A stretch of DNA of 64,000 bases from Solwaraspora sp. WMMD791 (lineage in GTDB: Bacteria > Actinomycetota > Actinomycetes > Mycobacteriales > Micromonosporaceae): assembly GCF_029581195.1 (NCBI RefSeq), contig NZ_CP120737.1:2294001-2358000 (forward strand), written 5' to 3'. The position numbers and the translations under genes were made by a program. Under the pieces are notes generated by a model. The model saw only the letters and a list, made by a program, of their open reading frames with translations. It made no database searches and was not told where the DNA came from. Within the stretch, counting starts at the first letter, position 1. Every line of letters begins with the position of its first letter. Below, piece after piece: positions 36,881-45,956 of this stretch.

Positions 36881-36928
36881 CGACGCGTCGCGCCCGCCGA
36901 ACCGGAGTTCGGCGGGCGCGACGCGTCG
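36881..36928. terminator. Perfect 22-bp-stem hairpin between hydrolase and qcrB
   Basis: Arms of 22 bp (36881-36902 and 36907-36928) match without mismatch around a CGGA tetraloop. The arm begins CGACGCGTCGCGCCCG. It separates the rightward hydrolase from the leftward qcrB and is likely a bidirectional terminator; no U-run is needed in this group. Confidence 0.85.
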
Positions 36929-36942
36929 GTCCTGTCGGTCGA

Positions 36943-38592
36943 TCAGCGGCTGCCGCTGCTGATCTCCTCCCGGTCGTCCTGATCGGCGGCGGTGACGCCG
37001 GCCGGCTCCTCGGCCGGGTCGAGCGGGACGTGCGGCGGGGGTGCCGCCTGCACCGGCTTCTCGATCGGGAAGAAGAAGCCCTTGACCGCCGGGCCGAGCG
37101 CGCCGAGTCGGTTCATCTTCTTCGGCACCACCCAGCCGACGTAGTCCAGCTGGCCGTGGCCGTGCTCGTCGGTCGGGCCGAGCGGCTGATGCACCTCGAC
37201 GAACCGACCGTCCGGCAGTCGCCGGATGATGCCGGTCTCCACGCCGTGCGCCAGGACTTCCCGGTCGTGCTGCTGCAGACCGAGGCAGATCCGGTAGGTG
37301 ACGTAGTAGGCCAGCGGTGGCAGCAGGATCAACCCGATCCGGCCGGCCCAGGTCATCGCGTTCAGGCTGACGTAGAACTTGTCGGCGAAGACGTCGTTGC
37401 CGCCGGAGATGGTCAGCACGATGAAGAAGGTCACGGCCATGGCGCCGACGGCGGTCCGGGCCGGAACGTCCCGCGGCCGCTGCAGCAGGTTGTGGCTGGC
37501 CTTGTCCTTGGTGTAGCGCGCTTCGAGGAACGGGTACGCCAGAGAGAGCATGACCAGGATGCCGGGGAGCACCACGGTCGGCCAGAACAGCGGCGGGATC
37601 ACGTACCCGTCACCGATCGGGATGGTCAGCTCCCAGGCCGGCATCAGTCGGGTGCTGCCGTCGAGGAACATGACGTACCAGTCGGGCTGGCTCGCCGCCG
37701 ACACGACGGCGGCCTCGTAGGGACCGAACAGCCAGACCGGGTTGATCTGGAACACTCCCGCCATCAGGGCGACCACCCCGAAGACGATCATGAAGAAGCC
37801 GCCCTGCTTGATGGCGTAGCGGGGGAACATCCGCTCGCCCACCACGTTGGTGTTCGTCCGCCCCGGGCCGGGCCACTGGGTGTGCTTCTGTTTGAAGACC
37901 AGGCCGAGGTGGACGCTGATCAACGCCACCAGCAGACCCGGGATGAGCAGCACGTGGGCGATGTAGAACCGGCTGATGATGATCGTGCCGGGGAACTCGC
38001 CGCCGAAGATCGACGAGGTCACCCAGGAGCCGATCACCGGGATGGAGAGCATGATCGCCGAGGCGATCCGCAGGCCGGTGCCGGACAGGCCGTCGTCTGG
38101 CAGCGAGTAGCCGGTGAACCCCGCCAGGAAGCCGACCCAGAACAGCAGCGAGCCGACGATCCAGTTGGCCTCCCGCGGCTTGCGGAACGCGCCGGTGAAG
38201 AAGACCCGCAGCATGTGGACCACGATCGAGGCCATGAACAGCAGCGCACCCCAGTGGTGCATCTGCCGCATGATCAGACCACCCCGGACGTCGAACGAGA
38301 TGTCCAGCGTCGAGGCGTACGCGGCCGACATGTGCGCCCCGCGCAGCGGTGCGTAGCTGCCGTCGTAGGTGACCTCCTCCATCGACGGGTCGAAGAAGAA
38401 GGTCAGGTAGACACCGGTCAGCAGGACGACCACGAACGAGAAGAGCGCGATCTCACCGAGCAGGAACGACCAGTGGTCCGGGAAGACCTTGTTCAGCAGC
38501 TTGCGTAGCGGGGTCGCCGCCTGGAACCGGTCGTCGATCTGCCCGGCGGCCTTGCCGGGCAGCGCCCGGGCATCGAACTTACGGCGTTTCAT
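36943..38592 (-). CDS. qcrB: Cytochrome bc1 complex cytochrome b subunit
   Basis: 549-residue QcrB, integral membrane subunit that carries two haems b and the quinol sites of the actinobacterial bc1 complex. Haem-ligand region [18 protein letters not shown] (about residues 105-122) and a second region [23 protein letters not shown] (about 208-230) hold the His pairs; later segments [11 protein letters not shown] and a long cytosolic C-terminus (about 440-549, ending EEISSGSR) are typical of the long actinobacterial QcrB. ATG 38592 overlaps the qcrA stop by 4 bp. Part of the qcrC-qcrA-qcrB operon, oriented with ctaE. Confidence 0.97.
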   Translation of the reverse strand: MKRRKFDARALPGKAAGQIDDRFQAATPLRKLLNKVFPDHWSFLLGEIALFSFVVVLLTGVYLTFFFDPSMEEVTYDGSYAPLRGAHMSAAYASTLDISFDVRGGLIMRQMHHWGALLFMASIVVHMLRVFFTGAFRKPREANWIVGSLLFWVGFLAGFTGYSLPDDGLSGTGLRIASAIMLSIPVIGSWVTSSIFGGEFPGTIIISRFYIAHVLLIPGLLVALISVHLGLVFKQKHTQWPGPGRTNTNVVGERMFPRYAIKQGGFFMIVFGVVALMAGVFQINPVWLFGPYEAAVVSAASQPDWYVMFLDGSTRLMPAWELTIPIGDGYVIPPLFWPTVVLPGILVMLSLAYPFLEARYTKDKASHNLLQRPRDVPARTAVGAMAVTFFIVLTISGGNDVFADKFYVSLNAMTWAGRIGLILLPPLAYYVTYRICLGLQQHDREVLAHGVETGIIRRLPDGRFVEVHQPLGPTDEHGHGQLDYVGWVVPKKMNRLGALGPAVKGFFFPIEKPVQAAPPPHVPLDPAEEPAGVTAADQDDREEISSGSR

Positions 38593-39692
38593 GGCCGCTC
38601 CCAGAAGTCGGGCCCGACGATCTCGGTGTAGTCGGAGGTGGCGACGAAGAAGCCCTCGTCGTCGACGGTGATGGGCAGCTGCGGCAGCCGACGGCTGGCC
38701 GGCCCGAAGACCGGCTTGGCGTTGTCGGTGATCAGGAACTGCGACTGGTGGCACGGGCAGAGCAGCCGGTTGGTCTGCTGCTCGTACAGGCTCGCCGGGC
38801 AGCCGGCGTGGGTGCAGATCTTCGAGTACGCGAGGTAGTTGCCCCACATGTAGTCGGACTTGCCCTCGGCCTCGTTGTTCTCCCGGGCGGTCTGTGCGTC
38901 GTCGGCCCGCAGGTGGATCAGCAGGGTCGGCGAGTCGGCGTACCGGTTCGTGTGCCCACCGGGGATGCCGGGGAAGACGGTCATCTGGCCGCCGGCGCTG
39001 ACGTCCTCGGGCCGGATCGGCGAGCCGTCCTCCCGGGTCAGCCGGACCAGTTCGGTCCCGCCGCCGGCGGTCTCGACCGGCGCCCACCCGGTGGTCGCCA
39101 TCTGGTTGTCCTCGTGCGGGTTACGGATCAGACCGCCGACCAGTGGTGCGGCGGCGACCGCGGCGACCGGCGCCAGACCGGCCAGCAACGACACGCCGAG
39201 CAGCGGCCGGCGCTTCACGCCCAGCTCGTCGGCCATGTAGGCCAGCGTGCTGCCGGTGATCTTGCGATCCTCGGCGCTGGACGGGCCGTCGTGGCGGTCC
39301 TGGATCGCGACCTCGTGCGGCAGCAGCTTCTTGCCCCAGGTGAGGATGCCGACGCCGATGGCGAGCAGGGTCAGCCCGAGGCTGACCCCGAGCAGCGGGG
39401 TGTAGTACTTGCTCATCCCGGTGCCGAGTTCGTACTGCCAGGGCCACCAGATGTAGACCACCAGGAACGCGGTCGAGGTGAGTCCGGCGAGCAGGAACAG
39501 TGCGGCGACGAAGCGACTGATCCGACGTTCCGCCCTGGTGCCGGGCACCGGGAACGGCGGCTCGTAGTGCACGATCTCGATGTCGTCCCGACGGGCACCC
39601 TCACGAAGCACGTCGAACGAGGTCAGCCGGGGATCGTCCAGGCTCACCGGCTCCGGCTGCGCACGGTGCGCGGTGCTGGTCTCGATGCTCAT
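38589..39692 (-). CDS. qcrA: Rieske iron-sulfur subunit of bc1 complex
   Basis: 367-residue QcrA with the three N-terminal membrane helices typical of actinobacterial Rieske proteins (about residues 60-85, 100-120 and 165-190). The 2Fe-2S ligands appear as CTHAGCP (about 289) and CPCHQSQF (about 310), Cys-His pairs as expected. Electron transfer from QcrB to QcrC haem. ATG 39692 has GGGGAAG upstream and overlaps the qcrC stop (ATGA). The long extrinsic loop between helix 3 and the cluster ([14 protein letters not shown]) is family-typical. Membrane-bound. Confidence 0.96.
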   Translation of the reverse strand: MSIETSTAHRAQPEPVSLDDPRLTSFDVLREGARRDDIEIVHYEPPFPVPGTRAERRISRFVAALFLLAGLTSTAFLVVYIWWPWQYELGTGMSKYYTPLLGVSLGLTLLAIGVGILTWGKKLLPHEVAIQDRHDGPSSAEDRKITGSTLAYMADELGVKRRPLLGVSLLAGLAPVAAVAAAPLVGGLIRNPHEDNQMATTGWAPVETAGGGTELVRLTREDGSPIRPEDVSAGGQMTVFPGIPGGHTNRYADSPTLLIHLRADDAQTARENNEAEGKSDYMWGNYLAYSKICTHAGCPASLYEQQTNRLLCPCHQSQFLITDNAKPVFGPASRRLPQLPITVDDEGFFVATSDYTEIVGPDFWERP

Positions 39693-40549
39693 GACTTCCC
39701 CGCAATCCACAGGCTCGCGAAGACCAACGCGGTGATGCCGACCAGGAAGACGGCGATGCCCTCGGTCACCGGGCCATACCGGCCGAGCGTGGCCAGGCCA
39801 CCCGGATCCTGGTCGGCCTTGAGCCCGTCCTGGACGAAGGCGATGATGTCGCGCTTCTGTTCCGGGGTGAGCTGGTTGTCGCCGAAGACCGGCATGTTCT
39901 GCGGGCCGGTCAGCATCGCGGCGTAGATCTGCCGGTCGGTCGACGGGGCCAGGCTCGGGGCGAACTTGCCAGACGACAGCGCGCCACCGCCACCGCTGAA
40001 GGCGTGGCAGGAGGAGCAGTTGATCCGGTAGAGCTGGCCGCCGACGGCGATGTCACCGCCGTTGCGCAGTATCTCGCCGTCGGGCAGCTGCGGACCGCCG
40101 CCCAGTTCCTGGATGTACTGGCCGAGCTGGCGGATCTCCTCTTCGGTGTAGACCACCGGCTTACGCTCGGCCTGGGCCTCCTGGCGGGCCATCGGCATCC
40201 GGCCCGTGCCGACCTGGAACTCCACCGACGCCGACCCGACCCCGATCAGGCTGGGTCCGCGCCCCTCGACGCCCTGGGCGTTGCGGCCGTGGCAGGAGAT
40301 GCAGCTCTGGTCGAACAGCGCCTTGCCGTCCTCGGCGGCCCGGGACAGCTGGGGGGTGTCCTGCGCCTGCAGGCCCGGCGCGAACACGGTGTACACACCG
40401 CCGGCCAGGAACAGCGCGACGAGCAACCGGACCGCGGTGCCCACCCGGCGGCGGCCCCGGCCGCGTGGCGTGGCCCGCCCGCTGCGCAGCCGGGCGAGGA
40501 GACCGCGGGAGCGGTCGGCTCGCCGGTCGGCGGGGGTGTCAGATGTCAT
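39689..40549 (-). CDS. qcrC: Dihaem cytochrome c subunit of bc1 complex
   Basis: 286-residue QcrC. Two CxxCH haem-binding motifs, CISCH (about residue 83) and CSSCH (about 179), as in the actinobacterial dihaem cytochrome cc. The N-terminus has an Arg-rich leader and a membrane helix (about 40-60) that anchors or exports it; a C-terminal membrane helix (AVFLVGITALVFASLWIAG, about 264-282) anchors the domain. Delivers electrons straight to the aa3 oxidase, so no free cytochrome c is needed. ATG 40549 is the first gene of qcrCAB downstream of ctaE (80 bp). Co-transcription is likely. Confidence 0.96.
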   Translation of the reverse strand: MTSDTPADRRADRSRGLLARLRSGRATPRGRGRRRVGTAVRLLVALFLAGGVYTVFAPGLQAQDTPQLSRAAEDGKALFDQSCISCHGRNAQGVEGRGPSLIGVGSASVEFQVGTGRMPMARQEAQAERKPVVYTEEEIRQLGQYIQELGGGPQLPDGEILRNGGDIAVGGQLYRINCSSCHAFSGGGGALSSGKFAPSLAPSTDRQIYAAMLTGPQNMPVFGDNQLTPEQKRDIIAFVQDGLKADQDPGGLATLGRYGPVTEGIAVFLVGITALVFASLWIAGKS

Positions 40550-40628
40550 GGCCTGTAGTCCTTAACGGTTTTGCGACCTGTCTGAAGGTTGCGACACGGC
40601 GTCAGCACTGAGCGTGACCGCAAGTCGA

Positions 40629-41228
40629 TCATTGCAGCCAGTAGATCATGAGGTAGAGGCCGATCCAGACCACGTCGACGAAGTGCCAGTAGTAGGACAC
40701 GACGATCGCGGAGGTGGCCTGCGCCGGGGTGAAGCGGCCCATCGTGGAGCGGATCATGTAGATCAGGAAGGCGACCAGCCCGCCGGCCACGTGCAGCCCG
40801 TGGAAGCCGGTGGTGAGGTAGAACACCGAGCCGTACCCGTCGCCGTTGATCTTGATGCCGTGGTGGACCAGCTCGCGGTACTCGTTGATCTGCCCCAGCA
40901 GGAAGATCAGGCCCATCACGAAGGTGATGGTGAACCACCGTCGCAGCGCGTGCACGTCGCCCCGCTCCGCCGCGAACACCCCGATCTGGCAGGTGACCGA
41001 GGACGCCACCAGGATCGCGGTGAACACCGTCGCGTACGGGATGTTCAACGAGACGGTGTGCTTCTCCCACATGCTGTAGTCCGCCGCGCGGATGGAGAAG
41101 TACATCGCGAACAACGCCGCGAAGAACATGAGTTCGCTGGAGAGCCACACGATCGTCCCGACGCTGACCATGTTCGGTCGGGTCAGCGAGTGGATCCGGC
41201 TCTTGTCAATCGCTGGGGCCGCAGTCAC
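40629..41228 (-). CDS. ctaE: Cytochrome c oxidase subunit III
   Basis: 199-residue subunit III with five membrane helices (for example [24 protein letters not shown] and [18 protein letters not shown]). The His-rich HGLHV segment and the C-terminal [21 protein letters not shown] are typical of the CtaE family. GTG 41228 starts just after a TA-rich stretch (AATAAT), consistent with a leaderless transcript; no strong ribosome site is seen. Divergent from ctaG, so the pair share the 108-bp promoter region. It heads the leftward ctaE-qcrC-qcrA-qcrB run of the bc1-aa3 respiratory branch. Confidence 0.96.
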   Translation of the reverse strand: MTAAPAIDKSRIHSLTRPNMVSVGTIVWLSSELMFFAALFAMYFSIRAADYSMWEKHTVSLNIPYATVFTAILVASSVTCQIGVFAAERGDVHALRRWFTITFVMGLIFLLGQINEYRELVHHGIKINGDGYGSVFYLTTGFHGLHVAGGLVAFLIYMIRSTMGRFTPAQATSAIVVSYYWHFVDVVWIGLYLMIYWLQ

Positions 41229-41336
41229 GCGGTCATTATTGCTGCCGGTCAGCGCCCACGAACGGCGGGGTGGCAAACCCGACCCGGTAGCGGGCCGGAT
41301 GACGCCGGCCGGGTGCGTTGACATAGCCTCGACGAC

Positions 41337-42320
41337 GTGGCAGACGGGGAGCTGATCGTCGCTGTGGAGCAGTTCACCGTCTCCGCGTTGTTCACCGAGA
41401 TCCAGCTGAACAACTGGCTGGCGCTCGGGCTCGTGGTCGCCGCCGGGCTGTACCTCTACGGCGTTCACCGGCTGCGGCTGCGCGGGGACCGCTGGCCGGT
41501 GTCCCGGACCGTGCTGTTCATCGGCCCGGGCCTGGGCGGCATCGCGGCGGTCACGGTCAGTGGACTGGGCGCGTACGACACCACCCTGCTGTCGGTGCAC
41601 ATGGTCCAGCACATGGTGCTGTCGATGATCGCGCCGATCTTCCTGGCCCTCGGCGCGCCGGTCACCCTGGCGCTGCGGACGCTCGCCGGCGCTCCACGGC
41701 GACGGCTGCTCGCCGTCCTGCACAGCCGGTACGTGCGGGTGATCACGTTCCCGCTGGTCGCGTTCGGCCTGTTCGTGATCAACCCGTTTGTGCTGTATTT
41801 CACTGATCTGTACCGGTTGACCCTGGAGAGCACCCTCGCCCACGAGTTCGTACACGCGCACTTCATCATGACCGGCTGCCTGTTCTTCTGGCCGCTGGTC
41901 GGGCTCGACCCGCTGCCCGGCCGCTGGCCGTACCCGGCGCGGGCACTGCTGATGGTGCTCTCCGTACCGTTCCACACCGTGCTCGGGCTGACCGTCATGC
42001 AGAGCACCACCCTGTTCGGCGGCGACTGGTACCCGTCCCTCGGCCTGGCCTGGGCCGACCCCTGGACGGACCAGAAGGTGGCCGGCGGCGTGCTGTGGGC
42101 CGGTGGCGAGTTCGTCAGCGTCACCATGCTCGCGGTGCTCGTCGTGCAGTGGATGCGCCAGTCCGAGCGGGAGGCCCGGCGCATCGACCGCGACCTCGAC
42201 CGCCAGGAGGCCCGGCGCAGCCGCGACACCGAGGAGAGCCGGCCACCGGTACCGACCACGACCGTGCCGGACGGTACGATCGGCGCGCAGCTACGAGGTG
42301 GGAGTCGAGCGAGAAGATGA
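41337..42320 (+). CDS. ctaG: Cytochrome c oxidase assembly protein, CtaG/caa3 type
   Basis: 327-residue membrane protein of the caa3_CtaG family thought to help copper insertion or assembly of cytochrome oxidase. It has about seven membrane helices with conserved motifs [23 protein letters not shown] (His pairs, about 83-105), [19 protein letters not shown] (about 174-192) and [14 protein letters not shown]. The tail is basic and Arg-rich ([17 protein letters not shown]). GTG 41337 lies 7 nt after TAGCCT (41324-41329), leaderless. Its stop overlaps the receiver gene start (ATGA). Divergent from ctaE, supporting an oxidase role. Confidence 0.88.
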   Translation: MADGELIVAVEQFTVSALFTEIQLNNWLALGLVVAAGLYLYGVHRLRLRGDRWPVSRTVLFIGPGLGGIAAVTVSGLGAYDTTLLSVHMVQHMVLSMIAPIFLALGAPVTLALRTLAGAPRRRLLAVLHSRYVRVITFPLVAFGLFVINPFVLYFTDLYRLTLESTLAHEFVHAHFIMTGCLFFWPLVGLDPLPGRWPYPARALLMVLSVPFHTVLGLTVMQSTTLFGGDWYPSLGLAWADPWTDQKVAGGVLWAGGEFVSVTMLAVLVVQWMRQSEREARRIDRDLDRQEARRSRDTEESRPPVPTTTVPDGTIGAQLRGGSRARR

Positions 42321-42724
42321 CCGAACGCGTGCACACCGTCCTGCTCTACAGCGACGACCCGCAGGTGCGGGACCGGATGCGTCTGGCCGTCGGCACCCGA
42401 CCCGCCAGCGACCTGACGGTCGAGTTCGTCGACGCCGCCGACTACGCCGAATGCATCCGGCTGGTCGACGAGTACGAGATCGACCTGATGCTGCTCGACG
42501 GTGAGGCCACCCCCGGCGGCGGGCTCGGCATCGCCCGACAGATCAAGGACGACCGCGCCGACTCGCCGCCGACCTGCGTGGTGATCGCCCGGGCCGCCGA
42601 CCGCTGGTTGGCCGCCTTCGCCGAGGTCGACGCCACGCTGATGCACCCGCTCGACCCGGTGACCACCGGGCAGACCGTCGCGGGCATGCTCCGCCGGCGG
42701 GCCGGCAAGCTACCGGCCGCCTGA
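42317..42724 (+). CDS. Atypical stand-alone receiver domain
   Basis: 135-residue receiver-like protein without an output domain. It has the acidic pair SDDP at the N-terminus, a [13 protein letters not shown] turn at the phospho-site, and [10 protein letters not shown], but the conserved C-terminal Lys (usually KP) reads MHPLDP, so phosphorylation chemistry may be altered. ATG 42317 overlaps the ctaG stop by 4 bp, so it is translated with ctaG. It might act as an adaptor or as a pseudo-receiver. Partner unknown. Confidence 0.8.
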   Translation: MTERVHTVLLYSDDPQVRDRMRLAVGTRPASDLTVEFVDAADYAECIRLVDEYEIDLMLLDGEATPGGGLGIARQIKDDRADSPPTCVVIARAADRWLAAFAEVDATLMHPLDPVTTGQTVAGMLRRRAGKLPAA

Positions 42725-42803
42725 GCCGCACCCCCGGCGGCCCGCGTACCCGCCTGTCCCGACCCGCCGCACCACCCATCCCCATCGCACCTGGGAGGCC
42801 CCC

Positions 42804-43883
42804 ATGGGTGACCGGTCCTGGCCGAACCTGCTCCACGCGCTGATCGCGGGCGAGCAACTCGCCACCGCCGACACCAGCTGGGCGATGGGCGAGATCATGG
42901 CGGGCTCTGCCACCCCCGCCCAGATCGCCGGGTTCGCCGTCGCGCTGCGCGCCAAGGGCGAGACCCCGGCGGAGCTGGTCGGGCTGGTGGAGGCGATGCT
43001 CGCCAACGCCGTACCGGTCGGTCTGCCGGACGCCCTACGCGGGCAGGCCGTGGACGTGGTCGGCACCGGCGGCGACCGGGCGCACACGGTGAACATCTCC
43101 ACGATGGCCGCGCTCGTGGTGGCGGCCGCCGGTGCCCGGGTGGTCAAGCACGGCAACCGGGCCGCGTCGTCCTCCTGCGGCGCCGCCGACCTGCTGGAAC
43201 ACTTCGGCATCCCGCTGGATCTGGGCCCTGAGGGGGTCACCCGGTGTGTCACCGAGGCCGGCATCGCGTTCTGCTTCGCCGCCCGGTTCCACCCGGGGAT
43301 GCGCCACACCGGCGTGACCCGGCGGGAGATCGGCGTACCCACCGTGTTCAACTTTCTCGGCCCGCTGACCAACCCGGCGCGGCCCAGGTCCGGCGCGATC
43401 GGTTGCTTCGACGCCCGGATGGCGCCGGTGATGGCGGAGGTGTTCGCCGCCCGCGGCGACACGGCGCTGGTGATGCGCGGTGACGACGGGCTCGACGAGC
43501 TCAGTACCGCCGCCCCGACGCAGGTCTGGTTCGCCGCCGACGGCCGGGTCCAGGCGATGGTGGTGGATGCCGCCGCCGACCTCGGAGTGGCCCGTAGCGC
43601 ACCCGGTGACCTTCGTGGCGGGGATGTCCGCTTCAACGCCGAGGTGGCCCGTCGGCTGCTCGCCGGCGAGACCGGCCCGGTCCGGGACGCGGTCCTGGTC
43701 AACGCGGCGGCCGCGCTCGCCGCGCACGCCGTACAGACCGGTGCCGCACCCGCCGACGCGCTGCTGCTCACCATGCGCGCCCAGCTGAACCGCGCCGCTG
43801 AGGCGATCGACGACGGGGCGGCGGCGGCGCTGCTGGACCGCTGGGTGCAGGTCGCCCGAGCCGCCCACGACACGACCGGCTGA
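42804..43883 (+). CDS. trpD: Anthranilate phosphoribosyltransferase
   Basis: 359-residue TrpD, transferring phosphoribose from PRPP to anthranilate in tryptophan synthesis. The PRPP-binding [14 protein letters not shown] motif (about residues 90-103), [21 protein letters not shown] (about 115-135) and [13 protein letters not shown] (about 184-196) with GDDGLDELS are all present. ATG 42804 has GGGAGG upstream. It is 79 bp downstream of the receiver gene; other trp genes are not in this window. From memory it also lies near ctaE/qcr in Mycobacterium (Rv2192c). Confidence 0.95.
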   Translation: MGDRSWPNLLHALIAGEQLATADTSWAMGEIMAGSATPAQIAGFAVALRAKGETPAELVGLVEAMLANAVPVGLPDALRGQAVDVVGTGGDRAHTVNISTMAALVVAAAGARVVKHGNRAASSSCGAADLLEHFGIPLDLGPEGVTRCVTEAGIAFCFAARFHPGMRHTGVTRREIGVPTVFNFLGPLTNPARPRSGAIGCFDARMAPVMAEVFAARGDTALVMRGDDGLDELSTAAPTQVWFAADGRVQAMVVDAAADLGVARSAPGDLRGGDVRFNAEVARRLLAGETGPVRDAVLVNAAAALAAHAVQTGAAPADALLLTMRAQLNRAAEAIDDGAAAALLDRWVQVARAAHDTTG

Positions 43884-44089
43884 CCGACGGACGCCGCCGG
43901 CCGACCCGCGAGGCCATCGACTGTTCCCGGTGTGGCCGACGGGGCCGGGGAGCCTGGGGTGGCATTTTCACAGCAAGTTACGTGGATATTCCCAGTTACG
44001 CCCCTTTTATCCGCCAAGTCGGTGACGTAACGTAACCGCTGACCGCAAGGACGCGGCCTCCACCGCCCCCTCCCCCCTTGAGGTCAGCG
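43884..44089. promoter_or_regulatory. GTTACG/CGTAAC repeat cluster upstream of GT2 gene
   Basis: 206-bp region with unusually AT-rich bases for this genome. GTTACG occurs at 43977-43982 and 43995-44000 (18 bp apart) and its inverse CGTAAC at 44026-44031 and 44031-44036, within GTGACGTAACGTAACC. The symmetry suggests a regulator-binding cluster for the downstream glycosyltransferase. No -10 is clear. Confidence 0.45.
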
Positions 44090-45319
44090 ATGCTGCGGAT
44101 CTTCCTTACCGCACTGATCGTCCTCGGCGCACTCTTCCTCGTTTCCCTGCTGGTCGCCTTCGGCTACGGCCTGCTACGCCCCGAACGGGTCCGCCGCCGC
44201 GATCGGACCGCCGGCACCGGCCATCCGCGCTACGGCCCGGTACGCCACGATCAGGTCGCCATCCTGATCGCCTGCCGCAACGGGGCCGGCACCATCGCCG
44301 CCGCGGTGACCGCCGCCCGCCGTACCGGGGCACCGGTCTTCGTCGTCTCCGACGCCTCGACCGACGACACCGCCCGCCGGGCCGCCGACGCCGGCGCCGA
44401 GGTGCTCGACCTGACCACGAACGTCGGCAAACCGGCCGCGCTGCACGCCGGCTACCGCCACTTCCGGCTCGGTACGCGGTTCCGGGCGGTCGCGATCCTC
44501 GACGACGACGTGATCATCGCCGAGAACTTCGTCACGGAGACGCTGGCGACGATGACCGACCAGGTCGCGATCGCCGTCGGCCACAACGTCACCTGGTGGC
44601 CACGCGAGCACCGGTGGAACCCGTGGCTGGCCAAGCGGGCCTACAGCTACTGGAACTACCAGCTCTTCCTGCGCCGAATCCAGAGCCACTTCAACGTGAT
44701 GAACTGCATTTCCGGCTCCAACTCGCTGTACCGGGTGGAACTGCTCGACCGGGTCCTGCCGCAGCAGCCGCCGTACATCGTCGACGACACGTACTGGGTG
44801 CTGGAGACCCACCGTCGTGGACTCGGCCGGGTCGTCTACGCACCCCGCGCCACCGCGCTGCTGCAGGACCCGACCACGCTGCGGGACTGGTACAAGCAGA
44901 ACCTGCGGTGGCTCTGGGGCACCTTCCAGGGCATCCTCGGTCACCGGGTGGGCCGGCGGGTCAGCACCTTCGACTACGCCTACGTGCTGCTGATCCTGCA
45001 CTGGGCGCTGTACGTGCTCGGCGCCCCGGTCACGCTGTGGGTCCTGGCCAGCGCCGGACCGGGCCTGGGCACCGGGCTGCTGCTGCTCGCCGCCGGTCAG
45101 GGCATCTGGGTGGCGTTGGCCGCCTGGCGGCTGCGCCACCCGCAGCTGCTGCTCATGCTGCCGCTGATCATGGTCGCCGACCTGATCTACCGGGTGATCT
45201 TCGTCCACGCGGCGGTGAAGGCGGTCCGGCAACCCACCGTCGACCGCTGTGTCTGGTCCTCACCAGAGCGAATCGGCAGCCCCGCCACCAGCGTCCCGGC
45301 CACCGCCGGCACTGTCTGA
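44090..45319 (+). CDS. Membrane glycosyltransferase family 2 (processive type)
   Basis: 409-residue GT2 of the hyaluronan/cellulose/chitin-synthase-like type. An N-terminal membrane helix (LRIFLTALIVLGALFLVSLLVAFGYGLL) precedes the catalytic domain: ILIACRNGAGTIAAAV, VVSDASTDDTARRAADAG, AILDDDVIIAENF (DxD region), SGSNSLYR, YIVDDTYWVLE (catalytic Asp) and KQNLRWLWGTFQGI (QxxRW). Three C-terminal helices (for example YAYVLLILHWALYVLGAPVTLWV and LLLMLPLIMVADLIYRVIFV) could form the export channel. ATG 44090 has TTGAGG upstream. An extracellular polysaccharide is likely. It is followed 43 bp later by the tiny LPXTG gene. Confidence 0.92.
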   Translation: MLRIFLTALIVLGALFLVSLLVAFGYGLLRPERVRRRDRTAGTGHPRYGPVRHDQVAILIACRNGAGTIAAAVTAARRTGAPVFVVSDASTDDTARRAADAGAEVLDLTTNVGKPAALHAGYRHFRLGTRFRAVAILDDDVIIAENFVTETLATMTDQVAIAVGHNVTWWPREHRWNPWLAKRAYSYWNYQLFLRRIQSHFNVMNCISGSNSLYRVELLDRVLPQQPPYIVDDTYWVLETHRRGLGRVVYAPRATALLQDPTTLRDWYKQNLRWLWGTFQGILGHRVGRRVSTFDYAYVLLILHWALYVLGAPVTLWVLASAGPGLGTGLLLLAAGQGIWVALAAWRLRHPQLLLMLPLIMVADLIYRVIFVHAAVKAVRQPTVDRCVWSSPERIGSPATSVPATAGTV

Positions 45320-45362
45320 ACCGTTGCCGTACGAACCGCTACCCCCTCGAAGGAGGTGAAAC

Positions 45363-45506
45363 ATGTCCGCCAGCCAGGACCTTCCGGTCACCGGGGCGCC
45401 GGCCGCCGCCCTCGGGCTGATCGGCGCGCTCTCCCTCGCCATCGGTACGGCGCTGGTCACCGTCGCCCGCTGGGGTGCCGCGCTGCGTCGCCGCCGGGAC
45501 CGGTGA
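45363..45506 (+). CDS. 47-residue LPXTG peptide (stand-alone sorting signal)
   Basis: Peptide of 47 residues that is essentially only a sortase sorting signal: MSASQD, then LPVTG at residues 7-11, a single hydrophobic helix (about 13-36) and a basic tail LRRRRDR. The start has an excellent ribosome site, AGGAGG 7 nt before the ATG, which supports a translated gene. With Arg at the C-terminus, a N-out topology would place LPVTG outside. It lies directly after the GT2 gene and convergent to ctaF. Too short for domain search; function unknown. It might tether a surface polymer or be a substrate of a sortase elsewhere. Confidence 0.7.
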   Translation: MSASQDLPVTGAPAAALGLIGALSLAIGTALVTVARWGAALRRRRDR

Positions 45507-45520
45507 ACCAGTTGTCGGTG

Positions 45521-45946
45521 TCAGTGCTCGGCGGTACGCCGGGTGCCTGTGTAGTACTCGAAGAGCAGGCCGGCCGCTGCCGCCGTCACCGACACCAGAC
45601 CGAAGATGATCAGCCACCACTGCCAGAAGACCAGGCCGAGGCCGGCGATCGTGGCGGCCAGCGCCACCCCGAACGGCCAGTAACTGCCGGGGCTGAAGAA
45701 GCCGACCTCACCGGCGCCGTCGGCGACCTCGGCGTCCGGCCGGTCCTCGGGCCGCAGATCGATGCGGCGGGACACGAACCAGAAGAACCCGCCGCACATC
45801 GTGCAGAGCATAAATGACAGGAACAGAGCGGTCGCGCCGATCCACTCGACGTACCCGAGCTGGAACGCCGTCCAGGTCGGGTAGACCCAGGATGCGACGA
45901 ACAGGAACGCCGCGACGACGGCGAAGATCCGCCATTCGGTCCTCAT
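45521..45946 (-). CDS. ctaF: Cytochrome c oxidase subunit IV
   Basis: 141-residue actinobacterial subunit IV with four hydrophobic helices, for example RIFAVVAAFLFVASWVYPTWT, WIGATALFLSFMLCTMCGGFFWFV, the second pair WPFGVALAATIAGLGLVFWQWWLIIFGLVSVTAAAAGLLFEYYTG, with a hydrophilic loop (RRIDLRPEDRPDAEVADG) between them. This matches the CtaF family found with actinobacterial ctaC. ATG 45946 has GAGGGG upstream and begins 10 bp after the ctaC stop. Convergent with the LPXTG gene. Confidence 0.94.
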   Translation of the reverse strand: MRTEWRIFAVVAAFLFVASWVYPTWTAFQLGYVEWIGATALFLSFMLCTMCGGFFWFVSRRIDLRPEDRPDAEVADGAGEVGFFSPGSYWPFGVALAATIAGLGLVFWQWWLIIFGLVSVTAAAAGLLFEYYTGTRRTAEH

Positions 45947-45956
45947 GCCCGGCCCC

